From Pectobacterium versatile (GTDB lineage: Bacteria > Pseudomonadota > Gammaproteobacteria > Enterobacterales > Enterobacteriaceae), in contig NZ_JAINZP010000002.1 in NCBI RefSeq assembly GCF_020166435.1, forward strand, positions 248,001-312,000: DNA of 64,000 nucleotides. The letters run 5' to 3'. The position numbers were made by a program, and so were the translations under genes. Under the pieces are notes generated by a model. It made no database searches. It was not told where the DNA came from and saw only the letters and a list, made by a program, of their open reading frames with translations. Shown here one piece after another: positions 28,471 through 37,834 of this stretch (position 1 is its first letter; every line of letters starts with the position of its first letter).

Positions 28471-28842
28471 TTAGCGAAGATAGCGTCGATACAGACTGCG
28501 CAAACATAGCACGCCCAAAGCACCCAGCACACACCAAAAGACCGCACTCATCACATAGGCCAATTCTTGCCAGAAAGAGCGCATCGGCGTATTCCACAAA
28601 TGGAGCACCAGTAAACATACAGGCATTGCCGCCAATGCGCCAAACAGCGGATAAAGCAAACGACCACGAGCGGAAAGAAAGCAGGCAACCATACCGGGTA
28701 ACAGAAAAAGCAACATCCCCGGGCTGCCGCGCAAACTATCATTTATAGTGACATCTGCCGTTTCAATTTTTTGACTCAAAAAAACCACGGTGAACAATAA
28801 AAAACAGCAGGTTGACCCCACCCAACCTTTACTTCTTGCCAT
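28471..28842 (-). CDS. ybjM: YbjM-type inner-membrane protein
   Basis: Predicted integral membrane protein of 123 residues with four hydrophobic segments. The first segment (WVGSTCCFLLFTVVFL) and the RSFWQELAYVMSAVFWCVLGAL region match E. coli YbjM closely, and the position between grxA and ybjL is the same. No function is known. It faces grxA in convergent orientation, and the two share the grxA terminator region. Confidence 0.88.
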   Translation of the reverse strand: MARSKGWVGSTCCFLLFTVVFLSQKIETADVTINDSLRGSPGMLLFLLPGMVACFLSARGRLLYPLFGALAAMPVCLLVLHLWNTPMRSFWQELAYVMSAVFWCVLGALGVLCLRSLYRRYLR

Positions 28843-29218
28843 AAATCGCCCCCTATCAACATGCCTCCCAACCTACATCAACCAGATACCGAAAACGTGC
28901 GGCCTGGTAAAAAGGATTGGTATCTCTATTCCCCGATATAAAAAACATGAGGCTTTGCTACGATTTATTCGACACACAGGTTGTCCGTAGGAAAAGACGA
29001 CGACCTGCCGAATTTCTTCAACAGCGAGACCACAATCATTAAATTAAACAATAATTACACTGAACAATTTTTATCGGATAAATTATACTGAATGAGGCTG
29101 ACTCCTTTCAGCTGACGCGCATTGATACCGTCACGGGAATTCATGCATTTCATGGCTAAATCTAGCCGCTATAATGAATAACATCAAGAACTTACTGGTA
29201 AACAACAAGTTACATTCC
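28843..29218. other. ybjM-ybjL divergent intergenic region
   Basis: These 376 bp hold the promoters of both genes. A consensus TATAAT at 29170-29175 overlaps an upstream in-frame ATG of ybjL. If it is the -10 box, transcription would start near 29182 and translation at 29219. Confidence 0.5.
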
Positions 29219-30907
29219 ATGAATATAAACGTCGCTAATTTGTTAAACGGGAATTACATTCTGCTTTTATTCGTGGTTCTTTCATTAGGGCTCTGTCTGG
29301 GGAAATTTCGCCTCGGGCCAGTACAACTCGGTAATTCTATTGGCGTTTTAGTGGTTTCTTTATTACTTGGTCAACAACACTTTTCGATTAATACCGAAGC
29401 ACTGAGCCTCGGTTTTATGTTATTTATTTTTTGCGTGGGCGTGGAAGCTGGGCCTAATTTCTTTTCTATTTTCTTCCGTGACGGGAAAAATTATTTCATG
29501 CTGGCGCTGGTGATGGTCGGCAGTGCCATGCTACTGGCGTTAGGTTTAGGCAAACTTTTCGGCTGGGGAATCGGCCTGACGGCGGGGATGCTGGCCGGAT
29601 CCATGACATCAACGCCGGTACTGGTCGGTGCAGGCGACACGCTGCGTAATACTGCCAGTTTAGGTAGCCAGCTCGGTATTGAACAAGATTACCTGAGCCT
29701 GGGCTATGCGCTGACGTATCTGGTCGGGCTGGTCAGTCTCATTTTTGGTGCACGCTATCTGCCTAAACTCCAGCATCAGGATCTTCCTACCAGTGCACAG
29801 CAGATTGCACGCGAGCGCGGGCTAGATACGGACAGCCAGAGGAAAGTGTATCTGCCAGTCATTCGCGCCTATCGCGTTGGGCCTGAGCTGGTTGACTGGG
29901 CGGCAGGCAAGAATTTGCGCGAGCTGGGAATCTATCGCCAGACCGGTTGTTACATTGAACGCATCCGACGTAATGGAATTTTGGCCAGCCCCGACGGCGA
30001 CGCCGTCTTGCAAATCGGCGACGAAATCGCACTGGTAGGTTATCCCGATGCGCACTCTCGCCTGAACTCCAATTTCCGCGATGGTAAGGAAGTTTTCGAC
30101 CGCGATTTGCTGGACATGCGCATCGTGACGGAAGAGATCGTCGTCAAGAATCACAATGCTGTCGGCAAGCGCCTTAGCCAATTGAAGCTGACCGATCACG
30201 GCTGTTTTCTTAACCGCATCATCCGCAGCCAGATCGAAATGCCGATTGACGACAATGTCGTACTGAATAAAGGCGATATCTTGCAGGTCAGCGGTGACGC
30301 CCGCCGCGTAAAAAGCATTGCTGACAGAATCGGGTTCATTTCTATTCACAGTCAGGTCACCGACCTGCTGGCCTTCTGTGCTTTTTTTGTTATCGGCGTG
30401 ATGGTCGGACTGATCACAATCCAGTTCAGCAACTTCACTTTTGGCATCGGTAACGCTGCCGGGTTGCTCTTCGCCGGTATCATGCTCGGGTTCCTGCGCG
30501 CCAACCATCCGACCTTCGGCTATATTCCGCAAGGTGCGCTTAACATGGTCAAAGAATTTGGCCTAATGGTCTTTATGGCGGGGGTAGGACTGAGTGCTGG
30601 TAGCACAATTAACCGTAGCCTGGGAGAAATCGGTATCCAAATGCTAGCTTCGGGGCTGATTGTTAGCCTGCTGCCGGTGGTGATTTGCTTTCTGTTTGGT
30701 GCGTATGTGCTGAAAATGAACCGAGCGCTGCTGTTTGGCGCCATGATGGGCGCACGAACCTGTGCACCCGCCATGGAGATCATCAGCGATACGGCACGCA
30801 GCAACATCCCTGCACTCGGCTATGCGGGGACCTATGCCATCGCTAACGTACTGCTCACCTTAGCGGGTTCACTTATCGTGGTTATCTGGCCTGAGCTGCC
30901 CGGCTGA
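29219..30907 (+). CDS. ybjL: YbjL, AAE-family putative transporter with RCK_C domains
   Basis: Inner-membrane protein of 562 residues in the aspartate:alanine exchanger (AAE) family. Two blocks of about five to six membrane helices flank two cytoplasmic TrkA-C/RCK_C domains (about residues 200-375). The conserved [17 protein letters not shown] and [17 protein letters not shown] re-entrant-type motifs occur in both halves. Substrate unknown. The frame is open from 29174, but ATG 29219 starts [18 protein letters not shown] as in E. coli, and a TATAAT overlaps the upstream ATG. No strong ribosome site is visible for either. Confidence 0.92.
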   Translation: MNINVANLLNGNYILLLFVVLSLGLCLGKFRLGPVQLGNSIGVLVVSLLLGQQHFSINTEALSLGFMLFIFCVGVEAGPNFFSIFFRDGKNYFMLALVMVGSAMLLALGLGKLFGWGIGLTAGMLAGSMTSTPVLVGAGDTLRNTASLGSQLGIEQDYLSLGYALTYLVGLVSLIFGARYLPKLQHQDLPTSAQQIARERGLDTDSQRKVYLPVIRAYRVGPELVDWAAGKNLRELGIYRQTGCYIERIRRNGILASPDGDAVLQIGDEIALVGYPDAHSRLNSNFRDGKEVFDRDLLDMRIVTEEIVVKNHNAVGKRLSQLKLTDHGCFLNRIIRSQIEMPIDDNVVLNKGDILQVSGDARRVKSIADRIGFISIHSQVTDLLAFCAFFVIGVMVGLITIQFSNFTFGIGNAAGLLFAGIMLGFLRANHPTFGYIPQGALNMVKEFGLMVFMAGVGLSAGSTINRSLGEIGIQMLASGLIVSLLPVVICFLFGAYVLKMNRALLFGAMMGARTCAPAMEIISDTARSNIPALGYAGTYAIANVLLTLAGSLIVVIWPELPG

Positions 30908-30947
30908 AAAAATGTAAAAAATCGTCAATATTATTTTTTAAAAGCCA

Positions 30948-30974
30948 GAACTTTTTCTTTGCCCTAAAGTCTGA
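30948..30974 (+). promoter_or_regulatory. Sigma-E promoter of rybB
   Basis: -35 GAACTT (30948-30953) and -10 TCTGA (30970-30974) with a 16-bp spacer, placing the start at G30981. This matches the sigma-E consensus and the known envelope-stress control of RybB. Confidence 0.85.
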
Positions 30975-30980
30975 ATAAGT

Positions 30981-31060
30981 GCCACTGCTTTTCTTTGATT
31001 CCCCTTATTGAGGAGCCCATCGTTCCCGCCTTTCAGGTTCAAGAACGATGGGCGTTTTCT
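30981..31060 (+). ncRNA. rybB: RybB small RNA
   Basis: Hfq-binding, sigma-E-dependent sRNA that represses outer-membrane protein mRNAs. The first 16 nt, GCCACTGCTTTTCTTT, are the invariant RybB seed at the 5' end. After a variable middle, the terminator stem GCCCATCGTT/AACGATGGGC (31015-31024 with 31044-31053) is followed by GTTTTCTTTT. It lies next to ybjL, as in E. coli. The promoter just upstream is a good sigma-E box. A 281-bp repeat begins only 9 bp after the T-run. Confidence 0.93.
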
Positions 31061-31069
31061 TTTCTGCTT

Positions 31070-31350
31070 ATACTCGTCATACTTCAAATTGCATGTGCGT
31101 TGGCTACGCTACTCGGCACACTTACGTGTACCTCGCCCCGTTGGGGCCGCTGCAAGCAGCGTTCAAATCTGCCCTTGGCAGATTTGTCACTCACCAGAGG
31201 CCAGCCGTTGGCTGGTCAAATTCGTTCCGACGAATTTGTCCTTCGCTTGCCGCATTATTCGGCCTTGTGGCCTCACCCCTTCGGGGTCAGCGCAAGCGCT
31301 GTTCAAAACGTTAACGTTTTGTCCTGAAATTTGAATTATTTAGAGTATAC
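31070..31350 (-). repeat. Copy 4 of the intergenic repeat family (281 bp, inverted)
   Basis: It lies on the minus strand relative to the other copies. Read that way it starts GTATACTCTAAATAATTC and ends TTGAAGTATGACGAGTAT. It is the longest copy, with a series of palindromic modules: CAAAACGTTAACGTTTTG, GACAAATTCGTC/GAACGAATTTG, CAAATCTGCC/GGGCAGATTTG and GGCCCCAACGGGGC. It lies between rybB and the deoC operators. Confidence 0.85.
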
Positions 31351-31404
31351 CTCTTCCCTATTTCCCGATATTCGCACATTTGGTATCACATTTACTTCAT
31401 TTTT

Positions 31405-31420
31405 TGTTATTAAAATAACA
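31405..31420. promoter_or_regulatory. DeoR-like operator 1
   Basis: TGTTATTAAAATAACA has both 5-bp half-sites of the DeoR operator (TGTTA-N6-TAACA) intact. Confidence 0.75.
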
Positions 31421-31434
31421 AAATTTAATTTTGT

Positions 31435-31473
31435 TGTTATTTTTGTGACATTAAAATTATTGAGTGTCATAAT
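31435..31473 (+). promoter_or_regulatory. DeoR-like operator 2 and deoC promoter
   Basis: TGTTATTTTTGTGACA (31435-31450) keeps 9 of 10 half-site bases. It overlaps a -35 (GTGACA, 31445-31450), which is 17 bp before a -10 (CATAAT, 31468-31473). The two operators are 30 bp apart centre to centre. This predicts repression of deoC-deoR by DeoR itself. Confidence 0.72.
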
Positions 31474-31514
31474 TACGCTATCTGATTTCTTATCGATATC
31501 ACCGAGGATTTACC

Positions 31515-32183
31515 ATGACTGACTACGCACGCTACATCGACCACACCCTGTTGGCGGCCAATGCAACCGAACAGCAAATCGCCACCCTGTGCGATGAAGC
31601 GATCGCTCACCGTTTTTATGCTGTCTGTGTTAACTCAGGTTACGTTCCTTTAGTGGCCGAGAAGCTGAAAGGCACTGAAGTACAGGTATGCTCTGTTATC
31701 GGCTTCCCTCTTGGTGCAGGCCTGACATCCAGCAAGGCTTTTGAAGCGAAAGCGGCAATTGATGCCGGTGCCCAAGAAATCGATATGGTGATTAACGTTG
31801 GCTGGCTGAAAAGCGGGAATATTGCCGCCGTCAAAGCAGATATTCAGGCCGTGCGTGAGGTTTGCGCCGCTATACCGTTGAAGGTAATATTGGAAACCTG
31901 TCTGCTTGATGACGAACAGATTGTCCTGGTGTGTGAGATGTGTCGTCAGTTGGATGTCGCGTTCGTCAAAACGTCTACCGGTTTCAGTACGGGTGGCGCA
32001 CGTGAAGAACACGTTCGACTGATGCGTAGCACCGTCGGCAGCGAGATGGGTGTCAAAGCATCCGGCGCGGTTCGCGATCGCCAAACGGCACAGCGTATGA
32101 TTGAAGCAGGCGCCACGCGTATCGGCACTAGCTCAGGCGTCGCTATCGTTTCAGGTGAAACGGCCGCAGCAGGAAACTACTAA
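31515..32183 (+). CDS. deoC: DeoC, deoxyribose-phosphate aldolase (short, Bacillus-type)
   Basis: Class I aldolase of 222 residues that splits 2-deoxyribose-5-phosphate into acetaldehyde and glyceraldehyde-3-phosphate in deoxynucleoside catabolism. The Schiff-base lysine is K152 in VKTSTGF, the second catalytic lysine is K181 in [10 protein letters not shown], and the acid residue is near D90 (EIDMVIN). The sequence and length fit the roughly 220-residue DeoC subfamily of Firmicutes and many other bacteria, rather than the 259-residue E. coli enzyme. It is followed after 31 bp by deoR, and the deoABD genes are not adjacent. Confidence 0.95.
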   Translation: MTDYARYIDHTLLAANATEQQIATLCDEAIAHRFYAVCVNSGYVPLVAEKLKGTEVQVCSVIGFPLGAGLTSSKAFEAKAAIDAGAQEIDMVINVGWLKSGNIAAVKADIQAVREVCAAIPLKVILETCLLDDEQIVLVCEMCRQLDVAFVKTSTGFSTGGAREEHVRLMRSTVGSEMGVKASGAVRDRQTAQRMIEAGATRIGTSSGVAIVSGETAAAGNY

Positions 32184-32214
32184 CAACAAAAATAGCTTAC
32201 TAGCAGGGAATTTT

Positions 32215-32988
32215 ATGGAAACGCGGCGCGACGAACGAATCGGCAGACTGGCTCAGGCATTAAAGAAAACCGATAAACTCCATCTTAAAGACGCCGCACA
32301 ACTACTCGGCGTGTCCGAGATGACCGTGCGCCGCGATCTGAATGCAGATTCCACCAGCGTCATGCTGCTCGGCGGCTACGTCGTTAGCGACCTGAAGAAT
32401 AACGGTGTCACGAATTATTTTGTCTCCGACCAGCAGAGCAAGCACGTAAGAGAGAAGCAGGCTATCGGTACCGCCGCTGCCTATCTGGTGGAAGCAAACG
32501 ATACCGTTTTTTTCGACTGTGGCACCACAATCCCCTTCATCATTGACGCCATTCCTGACGAGTTGCCCTTTACCGCGATTTGTTATTCCCTGAACACGTT
32601 TTTAGCGCTACAGGAAAAAAAGGCGTGCAGAGTGATTTTGTGCGGCGGGGAATACCATCCTGATAACGCGATTTTTACCCCGCTCAACCAGCGAAGCGAG
32701 CTGGACAACATCTGCCCGAATAAAGCCTTTATCTCTGCGGCAGGTATCGAACTGACTGCTGGTGCCACCTGCTTTAACTTTGCCGAACTGGGCATGAAGC
32801 AACGCGCGATGGCGACCGCGCAGCGAATTATTATGGTGGCGGATAGCAGCAAATTCGGTCAGATCAAACGCGCCTGTATCGGCCCGATGACGCTATTTGA
32901 TACGGTCATTTCCGACAGCGCCCCGAGCGAATCCTACTTACGCTATTTTTCTAACAACGACATTCAGTTTATCCACCCAGGGAATTAA
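32215..32988 (+). CDS. deoR: DeoR, repressor of deoxynucleoside catabolism
   Basis: DeoR-family regulator of 257 residues. An N-terminal helix-turn-helix ([19 protein letters not shown]) is followed by a sugar-phosphate-sensor domain with the FFDCGTT phosphate loop and [10 protein letters not shown]. In E. coli the effector is deoxyribose-5-phosphate, the substrate of DeoC. ATG 32215 (GGGA upstream) gives [10 protein letters not shown] as in E. coli DeoR; the longer frame would overlap deoC. Two matching operators lie upstream of deoC. The stop overlaps the convergent dacC stop. Confidence 0.94.
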   Translation: METRRDERIGRLAQALKKTDKLHLKDAAQLLGVSEMTVRRDLNADSTSVMLLGGYVVSDLKNNGVTNYFVSDQQSKHVREKQAIGTAAAYLVEANDTVFFDCGTTIPFIIDAIPDELPFTAICYSLNTFLALQEKKACRVILCGGEYHPDNAIFTPLNQRSELDNICPNKAFISAAGIELTAGATCFNFAELGMKQRAMATAQRIIMVADSSKFGQIKRACIGPMTLFDTVISDSAPSESYLRYFSNNDIQFIHPGN

Positions 32989-34190
32989 CCGAATAACCCA
33001 CCGAACCACTGCTGCACCTTCATCATCACCGTATCCCAGAGGCGGCTAAAGAAACCGGCCTCTGGAATATCATCCATCGCGACCAGTTCGCGCTGTCCGA
33101 TGCTCTTGCCGTCCAGTTGGAAGTCGATAGTGCCGACAACCTGATTCTTGGTTAGCGGTGCGGAAAGCTGCGGCTGATTGAGCGTAAAGCTGGCTTTCAG
33201 GTTCTTCATTTGTCCTTTCGGGATGGTCAGCGCAGCATTCTGTGCGACGCCAAGCCGTGCCTCTTTCTCAGTACCAAACCAGACCCGCTGCGTGGTAAAA
33301 GGCGCATCCGTCTTGATAGGCGTTACCGTTTCGAAAAAGCGGAAGCCCCAGGTGAGCAGTTTTTCACTTTCACGGAAGCGAATGGCATCCGTTTGCGCCC
33401 CCAACACCACGGAAATCAGGCGCATATTACCTTCGGTGGCCGAGGCCACCAGATTGTGTCCCGCTCCGTTGGTATGGCCAGTTTTCACACCGTCTACATT
33501 CAGGTTAGTGCTCCACAGCAGACGGTTACGGTTAGGCTGCCGAATGTTATTGAAGGTGAACTCTTTTTCCTTGTGCAACGCGTATTCTTCCGGCACATCG
33601 CGAATTAGCGCCTGCCCTAATAGAGCCATGTCGCGCGCGGTGCTGTACTGTCCCGGCGCATCGAGACCGTGCACAGTCAGAAAATGCGTATTCGTCAGGT
33701 TAAGTGCCTTCGCATAATTGTTCATCAGGCTAACGAACGCATCCTGACTACCCGCGACGTAATCTGCCAGCGCGATGCTGGCATCATTGCCTGACTGAAT
33801 GACAATGCCTTTATTTAACTCAGAAACGGGGATGCGGTCGCCAGGCTTAAGGAACATCAGCGACGAGCCACGCAGCGCCGGATTGCCCGTTGCCCAGGCA
33901 TCTTTTCCGACGGTCACTTCATCCGTCGGACGAATTTTACCGGATTTGATCGCCTGTCCAATCACATAACTCGCCATAATTTTTGTCAGGCTGGCAGGGT
34001 CAAGGCGCTCATCGGCATTACTTTCTGCCAGCACTTTACCGCTGTGGTGATCGATCAAGATATAAGCTTTAGCATCAATCTGCGGCACCGCTGGCAACTG
34101 TTCCGCATAGGTGAATGGCACTAAACCAACAAGCAATACCGTACCTACAGAGAAAGACGTGAGTCTGGTCAGGAAAGGAGTTGTTTTCAT
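32985..34190 (-). CDS. dacC: DacC, D-alanyl-D-alanine carboxypeptidase (PBP6-type)
   Basis: Periplasmic, membrane-anchored DD-carboxypeptidase of 401 residues that trims pentapeptides in peptidoglycan. A signal peptide ends YAE near residue 30. The catalytic motifs are SLTK (S67-K70), SGN (133-135) and KTG (236-238). The C-terminal PBP5_C domain ends in an amphipathic anchor ([22 protein letters not shown] region). Convergent with deoR, a neighbour pair also found in E. coli, where dacC lies by deoR. PBP5/PBP6/PBP6b share motifs; the context supports dacC. Confidence 0.93.
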   Translation of the reverse strand: MKTTPFLTRLTSFSVGTVLLVGLVPFTYAEQLPAVPQIDAKAYILIDHHSGKVLAESNADERLDPASLTKIMASYVIGQAIKSGKIRPTDEVTVGKDAWATGNPALRGSSLMFLKPGDRIPVSELNKGIVIQSGNDASIALADYVAGSQDAFVSLMNNYAKALNLTNTHFLTVHGLDAPGQYSTARDMALLGQALIRDVPEEYALHKEKEFTFNNIRQPNRNRLLWSTNLNVDGVKTGHTNGAGHNLVASATEGNMRLISVVLGAQTDAIRFRESEKLLTWGFRFFETVTPIKTDAPFTTQRVWFGTEKEARLGVAQNAALTIPKGQMKNLKASFTLNQPQLSAPLTKNQVVGTIDFQLDGKSIGQRELVAMDDIPEAGFFSRLWDTVMMKVQQWFGGLFG

Positions 34191-34424
34191 GAGTTCGCCG
34201 CGATATCCATCAGTCGTTAAAAATTCTTAATTTTCAATATGTTTTGAAAACTTTAGTAACATACAAAGGTAACGCGTCATCTCTGGGATGAAAACCGTTC
34301 ATTCTGTAAAGATAGTCAAAGAAATGAAAGCTTCTAAAAAAACGCAGATAAAAAAAGCACTTAGAAGAAAGTAAGGAATGTCTGAAAATGCAGACGGCAG
34401 GGCCGCCAGAAAAAATAGCGGATA

Positions 34425-34459
34425 GCACGAGGGACATGGCAGCACAGACGCCCTCGTGC
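34425..34459 (-). terminator. Terminator of the metI-like gene
   Basis: On the minus strand GCACGAGGG pairs with CCCTCGTGC. The sequence continues TATCCGCTATTTTTT. It lies 20 bp after the permease stop. Confidence 0.65.
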
Positions 34460-34478
34460 CCAGCGGTTAGAAATACCC

Positions 34479-35138
34479 TTAGCGGCGTTCGCGCTTATCG
34501 GCACGTTTTGACAGCAAGTCACCCAGCGTCTGTACCACCTGCACCAGAATAACCAGCGCAATAACGGTAATCACCATCACCTCGGTTTCATAGCGGTAAT
34601 AGCCGAAGCGGATCGCCAAATCACCCACCCCGCCGCCGCCGACAATGCCCGCCATCGCCGAATAACCGATGAGGCTCACCAGTGTAATCGTCAAGCCACG
34701 CAATAGTCCCGCTTTCGCCTCTGGCAACAGCACCGTGCCGATAATACGCATCGGGCTGGCTCCAAACGCTTCGGCCGCTTCCACGATACCGGGATCGATT
34801 TCACGCAGCGCGCTATCCACCAGACGTGCATAGAATGCGATCGCGGCGACCGACATCGGCACCGCCGCCGCTACAGGCCCAATCGTATTCCCCAACAGGA
34901 TCTGCGTCAGCGGTAACAGCAGGACCAACAGAATCACGAAAGGAATAGAACGGATAATATTCACCAGCACCGTGCCAAACAGATAGACGGCGCGGTTTTG
35001 CCAGAACAGGTTCCTGTCGGTGACGTAAATCAGCAGCCCCAGCGGTAAACCGCCAATCACGGCAAATAGCGTGGAAATCCCCACCATTTGAAATGTCTCA
35101 CCGAACGCTGCGACCAGATCGATCCATAAATCAGCCAT
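34479..35138 (-). CDS. MetI-type methionine-family ABC permease
   Basis: Inner-membrane permease of 219 residues with five to six membrane helices. The EAA loop EAAEAFGASPMRIIGTVLLPEA and the GYSAMAGIVGGGGVGDLAIRFGYYRY motif are typical of MetI. It overlaps the upstream ATPase by eight bases. Substrate is probably methionine or a related sulfur compound or D-isomer. No MetJ box (AGACGTCT repeats) was seen upstream of the operon, so this is likely a paralogue of the main metNIQ. Confidence 0.88.
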   Translation of the reverse strand: MADLWIDLVAAFGETFQMVGISTLFAVIGGLPLGLLIYVTDRNLFWQNRAVYLFGTVLVNIIRSIPFVILLVLLLPLTQILLGNTIGPVAAAVPMSVAAIAFYARLVDSALREIDPGIVEAAEAFGASPMRIIGTVLLPEAKAGLLRGLTITLVSLIGYSAMAGIVGGGGVGDLAIRFGYYRYETEVMVITVIALVILVQVVQTLGDLLSKRADKRERR

Positions 35139-36147
35139 GCAGCACCTCCACGTTCGCCGTTCTGACCTGAATATGCTCCACTGCTTCAGTCACTTTTCCG
35201 GGATCGGAAGGATGAGTCAGTAGTGCGACGAGTATGCCTAGCGCACGATTGCCGATGTATTCGATCTTGCCGTGCAGGATATTGACGGACACGCCAAAAC
35301 GCGTCGCAACGTCCGACAGCACGGGTTGATCCGCCGATTCACCAACGAACAGAATCTTCAGTAGTGTGCCCTGTAAATCCACCAGCAAGCGAGGCGGCAA
35401 TGCAAGATCGAGCGTGTGGGATACCAGTTGACGCGTAAAGGCGTGCTGCGGCGTCGCAAAAATATCGAAAACATCGCCCTCTTCCACAACCCGACCGCCC
35501 GTCATCACCGCCACCCGATCGCAGACCGCCTTAATCACGCTCATTTCATGAGAAATCAGCACGATGGTAATGCCCAGTTTCTCGTTAATCTCTTTCAGCA
35601 GCGCCAGAATAGCGGCAGAGGTTTCCAGATCGAGTGCCGAGGTCGGCTCATCACACAACAACACTTCGGGATCGTTGGCAATGGCTCTGGCAATACCTAC
35701 ACGCTGTTTCTGACCGCCGCTGAGCTGCGCCGGATAAGACGACGCTTTATCCGTCAGTCCCACCAGAGTCAGAATTTCCGGCACCCGGGCAGCAATCACC
35801 GCGCTGGATTTCCCAGCAGCTTTCAGGCTGAACGCCACGTTTTCTGCCACGGTACGCGTCTGCATCAGGTTGAAATGCTGAAATATCATGCCGATTTTTT
35901 GCCGCTGTTCTCGCAGCGGTTGCCCAGCTAATTCGCTGATGAGCACGCCATTGACGAGCACGCGGCCGGCAGTCGGTCGCTGCAAGAGATTGATGGTCCG
36001 CAGCAGCGTGCTTTTCCCTGCGCCGCTGGTGCCGACAATCCCGTAAACCTCGCCACGTTGAATGTGCAACGACACGTTGTCTACCGCGAGATTTTCTGGT
36101 TGCTTCCCTTGCAAGAAGTCAACGCTTACCCCTTCTAACTGAATCAT
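35131..36147 (-). CDS. MetN-type ABC transporter ATPase
   Basis: ATPase of 338 residues. Walker A GTSGAGKST, signature LSGGQKQRVGIARAI and Walker B VLLCDEPTSALD are present. A C-terminal NIL (ACT-like) regulatory domain, which binds methionine in MetN, occupies about residues 265-338. ATG 36147 is preferred to an upstream TTG; AGGAG lies ten bases before it. It is transcribed between the binding-protein and permease genes, with a terminator-like hairpin ahead. Confidence 0.9.
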   Translation of the reverse strand: MIQLEGVSVDFLQGKQPENLAVDNVSLHIQRGEVYGIVGTSGAGKSTLLRTINLLQRPTAGRVLVNGVLISELAGQPLREQRQKIGMIFQHFNLMQTRTVAENVAFSLKAAGKSSAVIAARVPEILTLVGLTDKASSYPAQLSGGQKQRVGIARAIANDPEVLLCDEPTSALDLETSAAILALLKEINEKLGITIVLISHEMSVIKAVCDRVAVMTGGRVVEEGDVFDIFATPQHAFTRQLVSHTLDLALPPRLLVDLQGTLLKILFVGESADQPVLSDVATRFGVSVNILHGKIEYIGNRALGILVALLTHPSDPGKVTEAVEHIQVRTANVEVLHG

Positions 36148-36183
36148 TATCCGCAAACTCCTGACCTGAGCGGAAAAGAAGAA

Positions 36184-36201
36184 AGCCGGTCATAGACCGG
36201 C
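36184..36201 (-). terminator. Attenuator-like hairpin between the binding-protein and ATPase genes
   Basis: GCCGGTC pairs with GACCGGC around three bases; the minus strand continues TTTCTTCTTTT. It probably lets part of the transcripts end after the binding-protein gene, giving an excess of that protein. Confidence 0.65.
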
Positions 36202-36228
36202 CAAAAGAGATTCTGTATAGCCTGAAAG

Positions 36229-37074
36229 TTACTGTGCGGGCGCTGGCGTTTTCGCCTGCATCCACTCAGGTTTCTGGAATTGGCTATACATCAACGCAGG
36301 ATCGTTGATCACCGCGGCATACGCAGGTGATTCCACAATCGCTTTGGTATCTTTAACAAAGGGCTTATCGAGATCGTCGGTACGCACGGCAATAACATTT
36401 TTCAGGTTCTCATCCAGCGTTTCCAGCTTGATGGCCGATGACAGTTTCATACCGGACGCCAGCGCAAAATTACCGTTCACCAGCGATGCCGTCACGCTAT
36501 CCAGCGTACGGGGTAACTGCGCCGCTTCCATCGGTTTGAAGACCAAGCCGCGCGGGTTTTCAAGAATATCTTTCTCAGATGCTTTGGTCGGATCGATATC
36601 AGCTTTGATCGTAATCAGCCCCATCGATTGTAGGAAACGCAGACCGCGTGCCAGATTGGTGGCATCGTTAGAGAGCGTGACTACGTCTCCTTTTTTCAGC
36701 TCATCCAGCGATTTGATCTTCTTCGAATAGAAGCCCATGCTGGCAGTAGGTACGATAATCAGTGGGGAAATTTTTAACCCTTTATCGGCAGCGAATTTCT
36801 CCAGATACAGCGTATGCTGGAAGAGGTTTGCATCAATGCTGCCGTTGGCCAGCGCCAGATTGGGCTGAACGTAATCGCTGAATTCACGCACGACGACCTT
36901 GTAGCCTTTTTTTACCAGCTCAGGTTTGATCGCCAGATTCACCATGTCGCCATACGGCCCGGGTGCCACGCCAAACGTGATCGTCTGTGGATCGCTGCTG
37001 GCCAGCGCCAGTTGCATCCCGGCAGCAAGCAGTGTGATGCCGAGAGCGGCGCGAACAGAATGCGTCAATTTCAT
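36229..37074 (-). CDS. MetQ/NlpA-family substrate-binding protein without lipobox
   Basis: Binding protein of 281 residues. A signal peptide ends ALA before SSDPQTITFGVAPGPYGDM. The family landmarks EFSDYVQPNLALANGSIDANLFQH and VTLSNDATNLARGLRFL are clear. Typical MetQ/NlpA proteins are lipoproteins; here no cysteine follows the signal peptide, so signal peptidase I release as a soluble periplasmic protein is predicted. It is first in the three-gene importer operon and divergent from the glutathione transferase gene. Confidence 0.88.
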   Translation of the reverse strand: MKLTHSVRAALGITLLAAGMQLALASSDPQTITFGVAPGPYGDMVNLAIKPELVKKGYKVVVREFSDYVQPNLALANGSIDANLFQHTLYLEKFAADKGLKISPLIIVPTASMGFYSKKIKSLDELKKGDVVTLSNDATNLARGLRFLQSMGLITIKADIDPTKASEKDILENPRGLVFKPMEAAQLPRTLDSVTASLVNGNFALASGMKLSSAIKLETLDENLKNVIAVRTDDLDKPFVKDTKAIVESPAYAAVINDPALMYSQFQKPEWMQAKTPAPAQ

Positions 37075-37216
37075 TGTGTAACTTTCCTGTCTGAATGTAG
37101 CTTGCTGTCATTATTAAGAATGAAAAGTTAAATCATAAAGACTAAAAAGGCATATCATTATTTCTCATCGGCTGTCGCGGATAATCGGGACAGGCTTCAC
37201 GAAGAAAGGGGCAACT

Positions 37217-37834
37217 ATGATAACGATTTGGGGTCGTGATAACTCGACCAACGTAAAGAAAGTCCTGTGGTGTGCGGAAGAACTTGCACTGCCTTATCAG
37301 CATATTGCGGCGGGCGGACAATTCGGTCTTAACCATGAGGTCGATTATCTGGCGATGAACCCTAATGGCCTCATCCCGTGTTTGCGGGACGACGATCTGG
37401 TGCTGTGGGAATCCAATACCATCGTCCGTTATCTGGCGGCACAGTATGGTCAGGATTCGCTGTATATTGCCGATGCGGGCAAACGCGCCAGTGCCGAGAA
37501 GTGGATGGACTGGGCCACCTCCTTCGCCGTGTCTTTCGGGCCGGTATTCATTAATATAGTCCGCGTCGCGCCGGAAAAACGCGATATGGCATTGGTCCAG
37601 AAAGGCATCGCCGAATGCGAACGTCTTTTCGATATTGTCGATACCGTTCTGGCTAATCAGCCGTGGCTATCCGGCGATAAATTTGGCGTTGGCGACATTC
37701 CTTTAGGCTGTATTGCTTACGGCTGGCTGAATATGCCGATTGAGCAACAGTCGCATCCTCATCTGGAACGCTGGTATGAGCAACTCACCGAACGCCCGGC
37801 GTATCAGAAACACGTCATGATTCCGCTGTCTTAA
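37217..37834 (+). CDS. Glutathione S-transferase family protein
   Basis: Cytoplasmic protein of 205 residues with the two-domain GST fold. The N-terminal thioredoxin-like domain shows DNSTNVKKVLWCAEEL and the cis-proline/glutathione segment NPNGLIPCL..LWESNTIVRYL. The C-terminal helical domain has the GVGDIPLGC N-capping motif. An AAGGGG ribosome site precedes the ATG. Substrate unknown. It is divergent from the MetQ-like operon. Confidence 0.88.
   Translation: MITIWGRDNSTNVKKVLWCAEELALPYQHIAAGGQFGLNHEVDYLAMNPNGLIPCLRDDDLVLWESNTIVRYLAAQYGQDSLYIADAGKRASAEKWMDWATSFAVSFGPVFINIVRVAPEKRDMALVQKGIAECERLFDIVDTVLANQPWLSGDKFGVGDIPLGCIAYGWLNMPIEQQSHPHLERWYEQLTERPAYQKHVMIPLS

Noticed and set aside
31008-31334. 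Three overlapping frames of 88-110 codons in the 281-bp repeat and rybB
   Set aside because: They cross the rybB terminator and the palindromic modules and arise from the repeat composition.
37075-37216. MetJ operator upstream of the MetQ-like operon
   Set aside because: No AGACGTCT-like tandem repeats are present.
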